Shown here piece by piece: positions 43,137 through 52,219 of a stretch of DNA of 64,000 nucleotides (positions are counted from its first letter, which is position 1; the number at the start of each line of letters is the position of its first letter). The DNA lies in the NCBI RefSeq assembly GCF_007744255.1, contig NZ_CP036267.1, positions 5,592,001 to 5,656,000 on the forward strand, read 5' to 3'. The notes beneath the pieces are model-generated. The model ran no database searches. It was not told the origin of the DNA and saw only the letters and a list, made by a program, of their open reading frames with translations. The position numbers and the translations under genes were made by a program. Origin of the DNA: Thalassoglobus polymorphus (lineage in GTDB: Bacteria; Planctomycetota; Planctomycetia; Planctomycetales; Planctomycetaceae).

Positions 43137-44741
43137 TCACTCTGCTAACGAAGAGTCAGTTCCCGTTACGTAAACTCGAAAGTCGCTGTTTTGAAAATCT
43201 GGCTTTTGATCAATCGGCCCGAGTCGCTCGCAGATGAAAATCGTGGCTTCAGTGATCTTTGTGAGTTCTTGCAACTCTTCGCTTGAGATTCGACCATCGA
43301 GAAAGGATTGCTTTTTCCAAAGGACAATCGCCCAGCGGCGGCGGTTCCAGGCGATAATTGATTTCGCATCCTGTGGACAGTCTTTGTAGTTGACGTACTC
43401 AGCCCGGTCACAATACCACTTCACGGCCCATTGGTTTCCGAAGCTGTAAACCAATGCCGATTTCTCGGTGTTGTCATCAATCCACTGGCAAGCTTCAATC
43501 CAGTTCTGTCGCTTGGAAACAGACATTTTGCTGGGGTTTTGCTCGGAACCGGGAATGACGAGACCACTCCACGTCAGCAGAAGAGTGCAGCAGATAACGC
43601 TTCCGGTCTGCTTGGCTGGCGAAGCGAATTTCTTCTTAATCCAGCTCAGAAATGACTTCCCAACGGCAATGCTGAGAGCAACGGGAACCATTAAATCGGC
43701 AAGACGGAAGGGATAGAACTTGAGTGCCGAAATCCGCCATACATAACCGGGCATCTCTTTGATGGGGCGTGGTCCCCAACCGATCCAAACTCCGCAAGCG
43801 GCGATGATTAAACTCGAAAGAATCAACAGGTTCCACCAGCGATCGCTCTCGCGAACTTCTCGTTTTGGAATGAAAAGTATCCAGACGAAAATCATCGCAG
43901 CGAAGTATCGATAGGCGACCTTCGGAAATTTCATGGGGTCCAGATGATGCGAAAGGCGATGCCCAACTTGAAGAACTGTCGCGATTCGAGAAGCTTCCTG
44001 ATCATCATTCAACACAGCCATTCCTGCGGAAATCAAGCCTGGGCTGGCAGCCACAAGAAAGAGAAACATCGAAAGCCCCCACACTTTCACACCGGGAACA
44101 TTCTTACGGATGTTTTCTTTATCGCTGAGCAGAACAAAACCGAACGTTGCCATGACTGTTGCGAGTGTTCCCCAAACTCCCACGACTGGGTGAAAGGAAA
44201 TCGCTAAGCCAGCCAGAAGCGCGCTCGATGGAAATCGAAGTATGATTACCTGCGAAATGGCCCAGAACAATAAACCGTAAGCGATCACTTTCGATTCAAT
44301 ACCGCCGACAAGCCATTCGCCCGACCAGTTTCCAGCAGATTGCAAGACGAAAAAGATGCTGAGTGAAACAACCGACGTCCACGCACTTTGAGACAGTCGA
44401 ACACAAAGGAGGTGCCAACCGACCGCCAACGGGACGAGACCAATAACTCTTGCCATCACCGCAGTGGTATCGAGTGAGAAATATTTTGTGAGCCAGCCGA
44501 ATGTGGCGTAAAAGACAAGATGCGGATTCGATGAAGTCAGGAAGATGTCCCGGCTGCACCAACTCGGATCCCAAAAGTGTTTGGCTTTGCACAAGTAGTG
44601 CGGCTCGTTGACTCCCGGAATGGGAACTCTCAGCAAAGAGAACAGAACAAGAAGGCCATAAGCGCAGAGTAATGCCGACCAAAAACCAACCCCGGCAAGT
44701 GCCGGGGAATGAGGCTCGGTTTTTGGAGTCGACAGCGACAC
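43137..44741 (-). CDS. Polytopic membrane protein of unknown function (possibly DUF6798)
   Basis: A 534-residue protein with about 9-11 hydrophobic segments (e.g. GFWSALLCAYGLLVLFSLL, MARVIGLVPLAVGWHLLCV, ALLAGLAISFHPVVGVWGTL, FVLLSDKENIRK then VKVWGLSMFLFLVAASPG). The Glu-Pro-His phrase NEPHYLCKAKHFWDPSW near residue 45 lies in the position of the catalytic acidic loop of GT-C-type glycosyltransferases, so a lipid-linked sugar transfer role is possible. The last 130 residues are soluble (WIEACQWIDDNTEKSALVYS, a phrase found in such enzymes). DUF6798 is my best family guess; the catalytic role is inferred. Its end overlaps the possible GTG start of the amidohydrolase by four bases. Confidence 0.65.
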   Translation of the reverse strand: MSLSTPKTEPHSPALAGVGFWSALLCAYGLLVLFSLLRVPIPGVNEPHYLCKAKHFWDPSWCSRDIFLTSSNPHLVFYATFGWLTKYFSLDTTAVMARVIGLVPLAVGWHLLCVRLSQSAWTSVVSLSIFFVLQSAGNWSGEWLVGGIESKVIAYGLLFWAISQVIILRFPSSALLAGLAISFHPVVGVWGTLATVMATFGFVLLSDKENIRKNVPGVKVWGLSMFLFLVAASPGLISAGMAVLNDDQEASRIATVLQVGHRLSHHLDPMKFPKVAYRYFAAMIFVWILFIPKREVRESDRWWNLLILSSLIIAACGVWIGWGPRPIKEMPGYVWRISALKFYPFRLADLMVPVALSIAVGKSFLSWIKKKFASPAKQTGSVICCTLLLTWSGLVIPGSEQNPSKMSVSKRQNWIEACQWIDDNTEKSALVYSFGNQWAVKWYCDRAEYVNYKDCPQDAKSIIAWNRRRWAIVLWKKQSFLDGRISSEELQELTKITEATIFICERLGPIDQKPDFQNSDFRVYVTGTDSSLAE

Positions 44742-44982
44742 AATTCGTTCGTCTCAAGAGTATTCGCTCGCCACAACGGCAGACTTTGAATTCAGCGAAA
44801 AATCAGTGTAAAAATCCCAGCGGGAAAATCGGAGAGGCACAGAACAGGACTCGCCCCTGTCCTTTTAAACGGTCTGCTTTAATTGATCTCCGTATCGTGT
44901 CACCACTGTTTTGTGCGGGACAAAGAAGAGAGGAATCGGGAATTGATCCCCCAGTCTCGCCTTCTTGAGATGTCTCGCAAGA

Positions 44983-45165
44983 CTACTTTTTCTTTGCTTT
45001 CTTTTTGGCCGGTTTCTTCTTTTGAGCCTTTGCTGGTTTTTCAGCAGCAGGCTTAGCGGCAGCTTTCTTTTTCGTTGCTGCTTTTTTCTTTTTCTTACCA
45101 AAAATCTGATCCCAATTATCCCAGTATTCTGGGGTGGCACCGGTGCGTACAATTGGACCGCTCAT
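44983..45165 (-). CDS. Small Lys/Ala-rich protein with conserved N-terminal motif
   Basis: A 60-residue protein from ATG 45165, preceded by CAGGAGAGACCTGCA, a good ribosome site. An upstream in-frame ATG at 45237 adds 24 residues of no evident character. Residues 1-23 contain VRTGATPEYWDNWDQIFGK, with aromatic residues in regular spacing; the rest is almost purely Lys and Ala (KKKAAAKPAAEKPAKAQ), like histone H1 or HU tails. Small proteins with a TPE(Y/F)WxNWDxxFG motif and a basic tail recur in planctomycetes as far as I recall. It may bind nucleic acid; this is inferred from composition. Confidence 0.68.
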   Translation of the reverse strand: MSGPIVRTGATPEYWDNWDQIFGKKKKKAATKKKAAAKPAAEKPAKAQKKKPAKKKAKKK

Positions 45166-45312
45166 TGCAGGTCTCTCCTGAAGTCTAAAATCGTTATCGT
45201 TTGGGCAGGTTGAAACGTCAACCCCCAGAAATGACATGTTTTATTGTGAATCCGGTCGATGTCAACAACGCCCGGGCTTGAGTGTAATCACTGGATTCGG
45301 TTAACTAGTATC

Positions 45313-45846
45313 ATGAACTTTCACGAATTTGAACGCGAAAAAATTTTTCGAGGGATCTGGGACTCCGTTTCGATCGCCCGTCCTGTTCCGTATACATTAT
45401 TCACTTTTGGCGATTCCGATCTCGAATACTACCTGATTGTCGATTCGGAACAACCGCACCAGCCAGTTGAAGTGAGTCGTGGTGTTGTTAAAGTCGCTCG
45501 GCCTGTGCTCATCACGCCGGAGAACAGTCATCCCGAGTTTCGGAATTTCTTCGAAGACAACGAATTCGGAGGAATGGTCGACTTCCTGATGTCTCGCACA
45601 GCAGCGTTTTCGAATCTGCAAATTGAAAACCACAAGCAAAAAGCGGAACTGCTCAGCGACAGTGTCGAAGAGATTGTTGCCCGATTGAACAAAACTCTCG
45701 ACGACCAGGATGAGGACCGCATCGCGATTCTTACTGCTCCTTACAAACTGGGAGGGGTGGCTGTGCTGAAGTACGCGACTGATCGAATCATTGAAAGCGC
45801 CGCCGGCAACATTCAGGAGTTTCGAGAAAAAGGATTCCTGCCGTAG
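45313..45846 (+). CDS. Conserved-looking protein of unknown function
   Basis: About 177 residues from ATG 45313; an upstream frame to 45259 is rejected because it includes an unlikely basic start. The protein is soluble: an alpha/beta N-terminal half (IWDSVSIARPVPYTLFTFG, then DLEYYLIVDSEQPHQPVEVSR) and a helical C-terminal half (FLMSRTAAFSNLQIENHKQKAELLSDSVEEIVARL). No family assigned. Divergent from the Lys-rich small protein gene and convergent with the molybdenum hydroxylase gene; the gap to the latter carries the hairpin at 45899-45917. Confidence 0.65.
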   Translation: MNFHEFEREKIFRGIWDSVSIARPVPYTLFTFGDSDLEYYLIVDSEQPHQPVEVSRGVVKVARPVLITPENSHPEFRNFFEDNEFGGMVDFLMSRTAAFSNLQIENHKQKAELLSDSVEEIVARLNKTLDDQDEDRIAILTAPYKLGGVAVLKYATDRIIESAAGNIQEFREKGFLP

Positions 45847-45898
45847 TTGAATCTGCACAAAGAGACTCAACCCAACCTGCGTCACACAACTCGGTTTT

Positions 45899-45917
45899 CC
45901 CCGGTGAATCACCGGGG
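45899..45917. terminator. Hairpin between convergent genes
   Basis: Perfect 8-bp stem CCCCGGTG / CACCGGGG with a three-base AAT loop in the gap between the convergent unknown gene (ending 45846) and the molybdenum hydroxylase gene (ending 45941). It has a short T run on neither side beyond TTTT at its left. Confidence 0.6.
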
Positions 45918-45940
45918 ATCGAATCGTTGGAGAAGATCGC

Positions 45941-48232
45941 CTAAGAGTTCTTCAACAGTTCGTGCAGAACCCTTGGTGGGGACATCGGGAGTTCGTTCAT
46001 GCGGACTCCGACAGCGTTGTGGATGGCTGCATTGAGAGTTGCTGGCGGAGGACAGATCGGAACTTCACCGACTCCGCGAACGCCGTAAGGATGATCGGGA
46101 TTCGGAACTTCCACGATGATGGCGTCGATGTTCGGTAAGTCGAAACAGGTCGGCATGCGATAGTCGAGGAAGTTGGCATTCATGAGCAGGCCATCTTTGT
46201 TGTAGACATACTCCTCGTTCAACCCCCAGCCAACGCCTTGAGCCACTCCACCCTGAATTTGTCCTTCGACATAAGCTGGGTGAATCGCTGTCCCGGCGTC
46301 CTGTGCTGCGGTGTATCGCAAGATTTCGACCTTCCCGGTGTCTGGATCAACTTCGATATCGGCACAATGGACGCCAAAAGCATTGCTTGAAGCGGGAGCG
46401 CTAATGCTCGCTGAGGCCGTAATCGATTCCCCGGTTGCGATGATTTTATTCGCGAGTTCAACAAAGGACATCTGTTTTCCATCGGGGCCAGCGATCGTTC
46501 CGTCGTCTTCATAGCGAACATCGGTCACGTCACATTCCCAGATCCGAGCTGCTCGCTCACACATTTGATCACGAATTTTCAAGCCCGCTTCATGAACAGC
46601 CATGCCTGTCGCCAAGGTCACCCGACTACCGCCTGTGACATCCGTGTAGCCGACACTGTCTGTATCTGCGACAATCGGCTGCACATCTTCCGCAGCGATT
46701 CCAAGCGTTTCTGCAAGCTGCATCGAAAGAGATGTTCGTGTCCCGCCAATGTCTGTTGAGCCTTCAATCAATGAGACTCTCCCGTCCGAGTTCACGTTGA
46801 CTGTGACGCTCGATTTCAGTCCCGCGTTGAACCAGAATCCGGAACCGACTCCGCGTCCACGATTTGGACCTTCCAGTTTGGATTTGTAATGGTCGCTGTC
46901 CCTGATTGCTTCGAGGCATTCTACGAGACCAATTTTCGGATAGACCACACCATCTGGACGGCGTGTTCCTTCTTTGGCAGCGTTATCAATACGGAACTGA
47001 AGTGGATCAACGCTCAGCTTTTCCGCGATTTCATCAACAACCGCCTCAACTGCGAAGGCAGCGTTCGTCGAGCCAGGTGCGCGGTAGGCATTTGTGCGAG
47101 GCTTATTGACGCAGACGTCGTACCCTTCAACACGCGCGTTCGGAATGTCGTAGCAGGCGAGGATGCACATGCAACCAGCATTGACTGGCGAACCGGGATA
47201 GGCCCCCGCTTCATAAGCGAGATAAGCATCAGCCGCTATAAGTTTGCCGTTCGAGTCAGCTCCGAGCTTGACGCGGATATATGAACCGGGTGTCGGGCCG
47301 GTCGCTTGAAACACATCGGTCCTGTTCATTGTGACCTGAACGGGCCGACTCGATTTCTTTGAGAGCAACAGAGCCACCGGTTGCTCATAGACAGAGATCT
47401 TCCCACCAAATCCGCCACCAATTTCTGTCGGGACCACCTTGATCCATGTCAGAGGAATTTCGAGCAACTCAGCAAGCTGATGCCGAACGCTGAAGGCTCC
47501 CTGTGTACTGGTCCAGACAGTACAGCGACCATCCCCATGCCACAAAGCAGTTGAAGTGTGAGGCTCGATGTATCCTTGGTGAACGGTCGCTGTCCGAAAC
47601 TCTTTTTCGATGACAACGTCTGCCTTCGAGAAAGCGTCTTCTGGGTCTCCCTGCTCATAAACATATTTGGCAGCGACGTTCGTCGGAGAATCAAAAATGG
47701 TCTCGCCGAATTCGACAGTTCGCACATCATCGTTGAGGACAGCAGCATCCGTTTGCATAGCATGCCGCACGTCGAGTTCGACCGGCAGCTTTTCAAATTC
47801 AATTTTGATCAGCTTTGCAGCTTCTTCAGCGATATGAATATTGTCTGCCGCCACCGCAGCAATCGCATGCCCCTGGTAAAGGACCTTATCCTTCGCGAGG
47901 ACGTTTGCGCTCAAATGCCGCAAATTGACAGACCCTTCACCCAGTTCAGCGACTCGGTCACTCGCTGCGGGAAGATCCGCACCAGTCACGACGGCATGGA
48001 CACCGGGGAAATTTTCTGCTTCGGTTGTGTCGAGGGAGAGAATTTTTCCATGAGCGATCGGGCTACGCAGAATAAACCCTTGCAACATTCCGGAAAGCCG
48101 GACATCTGAACCGTATTGAGCCCGCCCGGTCACTTTGTCCGCCCCATCATGGCGAACTGGACGAGTTCCGATCACCTGATACTCGTGAATGTGGTGCTTA
48201 AGGGTGATTGAACCGTGACTTTCCGACATCAT
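45941..48232 (-). CDS. Xanthine dehydrogenase-family molybdopterin-binding large subunit
   Basis: Large subunit of a molybdenum hydroxylase, about 763 residues. ATG pair 48232/48229 follows AGGAG at 4 or 7 bases, so either fits. The first 130 residues are the a/b hammerhead domain (ITLKHHIHEYQVIGTRPVRHDGADKVTGRAQYGSDV). Then come the cofactor-binding motifs: IEPHTSTALWHGDGRCTVWTSTQG, VVPTEIGGGFGGKISVYEQPVALLL, AYRAPGSTNAAFAVE, VEGQIQGGVAQGVGWGLNEE and GVRGVGEVPICPPPATLNAAIH, whose Glu in VGE is the catalytic acid position. The active-site loop AYRAPGS differs from the AYxCSFR of CO dehydrogenase. No small (2Fe-2S) or medium (FAD) subunit gene is adjacent in the window, and substrate is unknown. 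Confidence 0.93.
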   Translation of the reverse strand: MMSESHGSITLKHHIHEYQVIGTRPVRHDGADKVTGRAQYGSDVRLSGMLQGFILRSPIAHGKILSLDTTEAENFPGVHAVVTGADLPAASDRVAELGEGSVNLRHLSANVLAKDKVLYQGHAIAAVAADNIHIAEEAAKLIKIEFEKLPVELDVRHAMQTDAAVLNDDVRTVEFGETIFDSPTNVAAKYVYEQGDPEDAFSKADVVIEKEFRTATVHQGYIEPHTSTALWHGDGRCTVWTSTQGAFSVRHQLAELLEIPLTWIKVVPTEIGGGFGGKISVYEQPVALLLSKKSSRPVQVTMNRTDVFQATGPTPGSYIRVKLGADSNGKLIAADAYLAYEAGAYPGSPVNAGCMCILACYDIPNARVEGYDVCVNKPRTNAYRAPGSTNAAFAVEAVVDEIAEKLSVDPLQFRIDNAAKEGTRRPDGVVYPKIGLVECLEAIRDSDHYKSKLEGPNRGRGVGSGFWFNAGLKSSVTVNVNSDGRVSLIEGSTDIGGTRTSLSMQLAETLGIAAEDVQPIVADTDSVGYTDVTGGSRVTLATGMAVHEAGLKIRDQMCERAARIWECDVTDVRYEDDGTIAGPDGKQMSFVELANKIIATGESITASASISAPASSNAFGVHCADIEVDPDTGKVEILRYTAAQDAGTAIHPAYVEGQIQGGVAQGVGWGLNEEYVYNKDGLLMNANFLDYRMPTCFDLPNIDAIIVEVPNPDHPYGVRGVGEVPICPPPATLNAAIHNAVGVRMNELPMSPPRVLHELLKNS

Positions 48233-48724
48233 TACGCTCCTGAGCTGAATTTCGATGCTCTGTTTGTATGCCGAACTGGCAAGCCACGCAAGCAATCAGG
48301 AGAAAGTGATCTGAAACGACTCCATTTAACACAGAATTTTCATGGAACACCGCCCAAAATTGCGGGAATCGCTGCGATTCACTCGATTTGCAATCACACT
48401 GTCAGATTGCCTGGCACACGCCATCGCCTGCCGACCTGGCGAGAGGCCGGACATTCAGATTCCGGTTTGACTTTACCTCGGCGGCGCACGAATCTATGAA
48501 CGCCTGACACTGACTCGGGAATCGATGCCATTCGATGGAGTTTCGTTCACTTGCTCAGGTTTTGTTGGTGCAAATTCAGTAAGCGTCAATAAGTGGAAAA
48601 TCCAGAAGCTTGAACACATTCGCGTTTCCTGTTTTTGTGAAGAGTGCTTTTCATGTGATGAATCGCTCTCTTCCACGAGACAGAACGCGTACACCTTTTC
48701 AATACTGCTTGAGGAAGAATGACA
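48233..48724. other. Intergenic region before proC, with a diverged repeat
   Basis: About 490 bases between the divergent molybdenum hydroxylase and proC genes. The last 90 bases (about 48633-48718) include GAAGAGTGCTTTTCATGTGA and CTTCCACGAGACAGAACG, which resemble the dispersed repeat but are much diverged. No other feature seen. Confidence 0.4.
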
Positions 48725-49537
48725 ATGTCGGCACAAAAGATTGGTTTCATTGGCGCAGGGAAGATGGCGACGGCATTGGCAAAAGGGGTGATCAACTCTG
48801 GCTTTGCCGCTACGGAAGATCTTCTGGCCAGCGACAGTTTCGCAGACTCGCGAGTTGCTTTTGAAAAACAGACCGGTTCGCAAACAACAGAGAACAACCT
48901 CGATGTCCTCAAAGCGGCTGACGTTGTTATTCTTGCGGTGAAGCCTCAAGTGTTGGGGGACGTGCTGACGGAATTGTCGAAAGAGGCAACCGCCGAGCAT
49001 CTCTTTGTTTCAATCGTCGCTGGAGCACAACTGGAAACACTCCAGCAAGCGATCCCTGTGAGCCGACACGTACGCGTCATGCCAAACACACCGGCGATTG
49101 TCCAACTGGGAGCTGCCGGATTTTCCTGCGGGGCGAAAGCCACCTCCGACGATGCTACGTTTGTACAAGAGATGCTCGAAACAGTTGGCCTTGCTCTGAA
49201 CGTTCCCGAACATTTACTGGACGTGGTGACTGGTCTTTCAGGCAGCGGTCCTGCATACGTGTTCGAGATGATCGAAGCTCTCAGCGATGGAGCCGTTCTT
49301 ATGGGTCTTCCCAGAACCGCGGCGACACAATTGGCGGCTCAAACTCTGCTCGGAGCTGCAAAAATGGTTCTCGAAACCGGACAACATCCGGGTGCTTTGA
49401 AAGACGCCGTCACCAGTCCCGGCGGGACAACAATCGCCGGCCTCCATCAACTCGAACGAGGCGGACTGCGCGGCGTCCTCATGAACGCCGTACAAGCTGC
49501 GACAGAAAAGTCTAAAGAGCTCGGAAAAAAGAGCTAA
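48725..49537 (+). CDS. proC: Pyrroline-5-carboxylate reductase
   Basis: Last step of proline synthesis: NAD(P)H-dependent reduction of pyrroline-5-carboxylate. ATG 48719 and 48725 are both possible; 48725 has better spacing (9 bases) from GAGGA. The product, about 270 residues, has the dinucleotide-binding GFIGAGKMATALAKGV, VILAVKPQVL, VSIVAGAQLETL, RHVRVMPNTPAIVQLGAAGF, the substrate-binding TGLSGSGPAYVFEMIEALSDGAVLMGL and the family end DAVTSPGGTTIAGLHQLERGGLRG. Unambiguous. Confidence 0.97.
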   Translation: MSAQKIGFIGAGKMATALAKGVINSGFAATEDLLASDSFADSRVAFEKQTGSQTTENNLDVLKAADVVILAVKPQVLGDVLTELSKEATAEHLFVSIVAGAQLETLQQAIPVSRHVRVMPNTPAIVQLGAAGFSCGAKATSDDATFVQEMLETVGLALNVPEHLLDVVTGLSGSGPAYVFEMIEALSDGAVLMGLPRTAATQLAAQTLLGAAKMVLETGQHPGALKDAVTSPGGTTIAGLHQLERGGLRGVLMNAVQAATEKSKELGKKS

Positions 49538-49604
49538 CAGCTGGAAAGCATATTGAAGAGCAAAAATGCTTCGTATCTGTGAGGAGTAATTTCGCCCAAC
49601 AAAC

Positions 49605-49640
49605 TATCGGTCTGCACGAGATAGAACGTGCAGACCGATA
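49605..49640. terminator. Bidirectional hairpin between proC and tyrS
   Basis: Perfect 14-bp stem TATCGGTCTGCACG / CGTGCAGACCGATA around an 8-base loop, 67 bases after proC and 7 bases after the minus-strand tyrS stop. Likely ends both transcripts. Confidence 0.82.
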
Positions 49641-49646
49641 TTGAAA

Positions 49647-50879
49647 CTACTCTCCCAGTTGAACTTTCGCCCAATCTTTTTTGCCGGCGCGGACGATCAT
49701 TCCCGGAACAATTTTAATCCAGTCTCCACGGTCGGCAATTTTTGTTTTTTCTCCGTCAATCAGGAAGAAGACAGCTCCTCCCTTGATCCGTTGAATCGCC
49801 TGAGATGTCGACGGAACCAGTTCCAGTTCTTTGAGAAGTTGAGCCGCCTGAATTGATCCTTCTTCGTTGAGCAACGCACGGCTGAGGGACTTCTCCGGAA
49901 TCTCCGAAGGGAGATTCCCCTCTCCAATTTCCTTTTGCCAACGTGCCGCCGCGTCTTCCGCAGCGGTCTCGTCGTGATATTCTGAAATGACCGTTTTACC
50001 CAGACGGACTTTTGCTTCTTTGGGGTGTCCTGCGAGAATTTGATCGACTTCGTCGAGATCAATTCCAGTGAGCAACTCGTAGTACATTTTCATAACATCA
50101 TCGGGAAGCTGCATGAACTTCTTCATCATCTCATAGGGAGATTCCGAGATCCCAATGTAGTTCCCCAAACTTTTCCCCATTCGGCGAGTCCCATCGGTAC
50201 CGACGAGAATGGGTGACATAATCCCGATTTGCTGATTCTGGCTTTGATCCTTTTGAAGGTCGCGAGCCAGCATGAAACTGTAAAGTTGTTCGGTCCCACC
50301 AAGTTCGACATCGGATTGAATGACGACTGAATCCCAGGCCTGCATGACGGGATACAGGCATTCATGCAAGAAAATAGGGACTTCTGCTTTCATTCGTTTT
50401 GCGAAATCGTCACGCGTAAGCAGTTGAGCCACGGTCACTTTACCGCACAGATTGAGAATCTCGACCAAGCCCATTTTCCCGAACCAGTCGCCGTTGCGGT
50501 GAACTTCGGCGTTGTCGAGATCGATGACTTTGCCGACTTGGTTCAGGTAATACTTTGCGTTCTCTTCAATATCTTCTTCGGAGAGTTTCTTCGTGCGGGC
50601 TTCGTCTCGACCGCTGGGATCACCGACCATGGCGGTGGCGTTTCCGATGATGATCACTGCCTGATGACCTAAATCCTGAAACTGCCGCATCTTTCTCAGG
50701 GGAACAGTATGCCCCAGATGAACATCGGCCGCTGTCGGGTCGATTCCGTATTTCACTCGTAAGGGGGTATTGGTCTCGCGGCTTTTCTGGAGCTTCGCAG
50801 CGAGTTCTTCTTCCGGAACGATTTTTTCAACACCGCGCCGAAGGATTTGAAGTTGTTCATCAACTGGAGGAAATGACAT
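49647..50879 (-). CDS. tyrS: Tyrosyl-tRNA synthetase
   Basis: Charges tRNA-Tyr. The 410-residue protein shows the class I features: GIDPTAADVHLGHTVPLRKMRQFQ, with HLGH as the HIGH motif; tyrosine pocket IGNATAMVGDPSGR; ELGGTEQLYSFMLARDLQK; and KMSKS as RRMGKS in GTDGTRRMGKSLGN. The C-terminal S4-like domain is present (TSQAIQRIKGGAVFFLIDGEKTKIADRGDWIKIVPG), so this is the TyrZ-like full-length type. The ribosome site upstream of ATG 50879 is weak. Followed by a shared terminator with proC. Confidence 0.96.
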   Translation of the reverse strand: MSFPPVDEQLQILRRGVEKIVPEEELAAKLQKSRETNTPLRVKYGIDPTAADVHLGHTVPLRKMRQFQDLGHQAVIIIGNATAMVGDPSGRDEARTKKLSEEDIEENAKYYLNQVGKVIDLDNAEVHRNGDWFGKMGLVEILNLCGKVTVAQLLTRDDFAKRMKAEVPIFLHECLYPVMQAWDSVVIQSDVELGGTEQLYSFMLARDLQKDQSQNQQIGIMSPILVGTDGTRRMGKSLGNYIGISESPYEMMKKFMQLPDDVMKMYYELLTGIDLDEVDQILAGHPKEAKVRLGKTVISEYHDETAAEDAAARWQKEIGEGNLPSEIPEKSLSRALLNEEGSIQAAQLLKELELVPSTSQAIQRIKGGAVFFLIDGEKTKIADRGDWIKIVPGMIVRAGKKDWAKVQLGE

Positions 50880-50995
50880 GAGAGTTGTTTATTAAGCAAG
50901 GTGTGTAAATCGAGCCGATCTCAACGTGCAACGGAAACGTTGAAGATCCTGAAAATCTGTCTCTGCGAATACAATAACGAAGCGGAAAAAAGAAA

Positions 50996-51019
50996 ACAGC
51001 CGCGAACTTTCGCGGCTGT
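50996..51019 (-). terminator. Intrinsic terminator of the second ExbB/ExbD cluster
   Basis: On the minus strand a 10-bp stem (ACAGCCGCGA / TCGCGGCTGT, loop AAGT) is followed by TTTTCTTTTTTCC, the T tract of a classical terminator. It lies about 70 bases beyond the stop of the last ExbD. Confidence 0.9.
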
Positions 51020-51091
51020 CAATGTTTTGGCGATGACATCAAATCGAGTTTCACCCAAGCCGACATTCCGGCTTACTGATTTTCTCAGAGA

Positions 51092-51583
51092 TCACTGCGG
51101 TTGATTGATCGGGGCGAATTTAATTTTTTCGATGTAGGTAATTTGCTGATCACCTTGCATTCGCCCCCGACAAGCCGAGATCGCCTTGACGATGTAGCGA
51201 TAGTGCAAGTTGTAATCGGGATTAAGTTCGACCTCGAGGTCGTCGCTAAAACCTTGTTGTCCACCGGCAATTTGACCGATTTCAGCATTTAATCGTTCAA
51301 AACAAAACGGAAAATCGTTTCCGAGTGAGCGACCCCCAAACCACAACTGGCTCAGTGTGCCATCTTCATTCGCTTCCAGCCGGACCTTGAGGTCAAGCGG
51401 CGGTGGAGTGTCGTCCGCCTGCTGAGAAACTGCTCCCAACGGCATATTGATATTGAAGTCCCCTTCCGGAGGAACGATTTTCAATGTGAGCAAGAAGAAG
51501 ATCAATAGCTGAAACACAATGTCGATCATTGCCGACATTTGCATATCCACTTTCGTGTCTGTTTCTTTTCGTCGAATCTTCAT
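51092..51583 (-). CDS. ExbD/TolR family protein (second cluster, distal copy)
   Basis: A 163-residue ExbD. The N-terminal signature MQMSAMIDIVFQLLIFFLLT keeps the membrane Asp although the preceding residues are MSA rather than TPM. A periplasmic domain of about 120 residues ends with TYIEKIKFAPINQPQ. It is the last gene of the 58.2-51.1 kb cluster, 55 bases after the other ExbD, and is followed by a strong terminator. The two ExbDs of this cluster differ strongly, so they likely have separate roles rather than being recent duplicates. Confidence 0.9.
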   Translation of the reverse strand: MKIRRKETDTKVDMQMSAMIDIVFQLLIFFLLTLKIVPPEGDFNINMPLGAVSQQADDTPPPLDLKVRLEANEDGTLSQLWFGGRSLGNDFPFCFERLNAEIGQIAGGQQGFSDDLEVELNPDYNLHYRYIVKAISACRGRMQGDQQITYIEKIKFAPINQPQ

Positions 51584-51638
51584 ATCACTGACTCAGCAAG
51601 CACACTCGTTCTGTAGAATTTCATTTTCCGCGCAGGGG

Positions 51639-52118
51639 TCACTCTTCTTCGTCCGACTTGGCCTTCAGCGCAAACTTCGTGAACTTTGCTTCCTGCCCCA
51701 TTTTTATGAGTTCTTGGATAAGCCCTGTCGGCACATCTCCATCGGCACGAATCACTACCGTAATCCCTTCAGCCTTGGCTTTCCCGTACTGCTTTTCCGA
51801 AAGAGCATATTCCTGCTTCAATCGGGGAAGGTAATCCAAGACACGAATCTTCTCGTCACCGTAGTAGATAACGGCGTCTGGGTTGATTTTATTTCCTTGC
51901 TGATCACGGTCAAAACCGACGTTCAGAACAACTTCCTGCTCACGTGCGACTTTCGGTGGGCGGGCAAGTTTGTCTGCTGGAAGTTTGACACGTTCATCAG
52001 CTTGAGTTTGCTCGAAGTTGGTGACAATCATGAAAAACGCGATCAACTGAAAAGTCATGTCGATCATCGGTGTCATATCCGCTTCGACAACGGTCGGTTT
52101 GGTATGTGGAATTTTCAT
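51639..52118 (-). CDS. ExbD/TolR family protein (second cluster, proximal copy)
   Basis: A 159-residue ExbD. Signature VEADMTPMIDMTFQLIAFFM (about residues 11-30) places the conserved Asp at the membrane entry. The periplasmic domain contains VVIRADGDVPTGLIQELIKMG, the typical end of ExbD/TolR periplasmic domains. The C-terminus is Lys/Glu-rich. It lies 101 bases after ExbB and 55 before the next ExbD. Confidence 0.92.
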   Translation of the reverse strand: MKIPHTKPTVVEADMTPMIDMTFQLIAFFMIVTNFEQTQADERVKLPADKLARPPKVAREQEVVLNVGFDRDQQGNKINPDAVIYYGDEKIRVLDYLPRLKQEYALSEKQYGKAKAEGITVVIRADGDVPTGLIQELIKMGQEAKFTKFALKAKSDEEE

Positions 52119-52219
52119 GACTGCCTCAATTTAAAACTGAACCAACTTGCAGCGATTTCAACTTAAAACTGTACCAACTCGAACACAAGCTTCTGGATTC
52201 GGCACTGAGCTCTCTTCGA

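Noticed and set aside
44757-44800. Possible further copy of the dispersed repeat (GCTCGCCACAACGGCAGA)
   Set aside because: Only one short block is recognisable; too weak to list as a feature.
49605-49640. Strong hairpin as a possible small RNA gene or tRNA remnant
   Set aside because: Position between two convergent genes and lack of other RNA features fit a bidirectional terminator.
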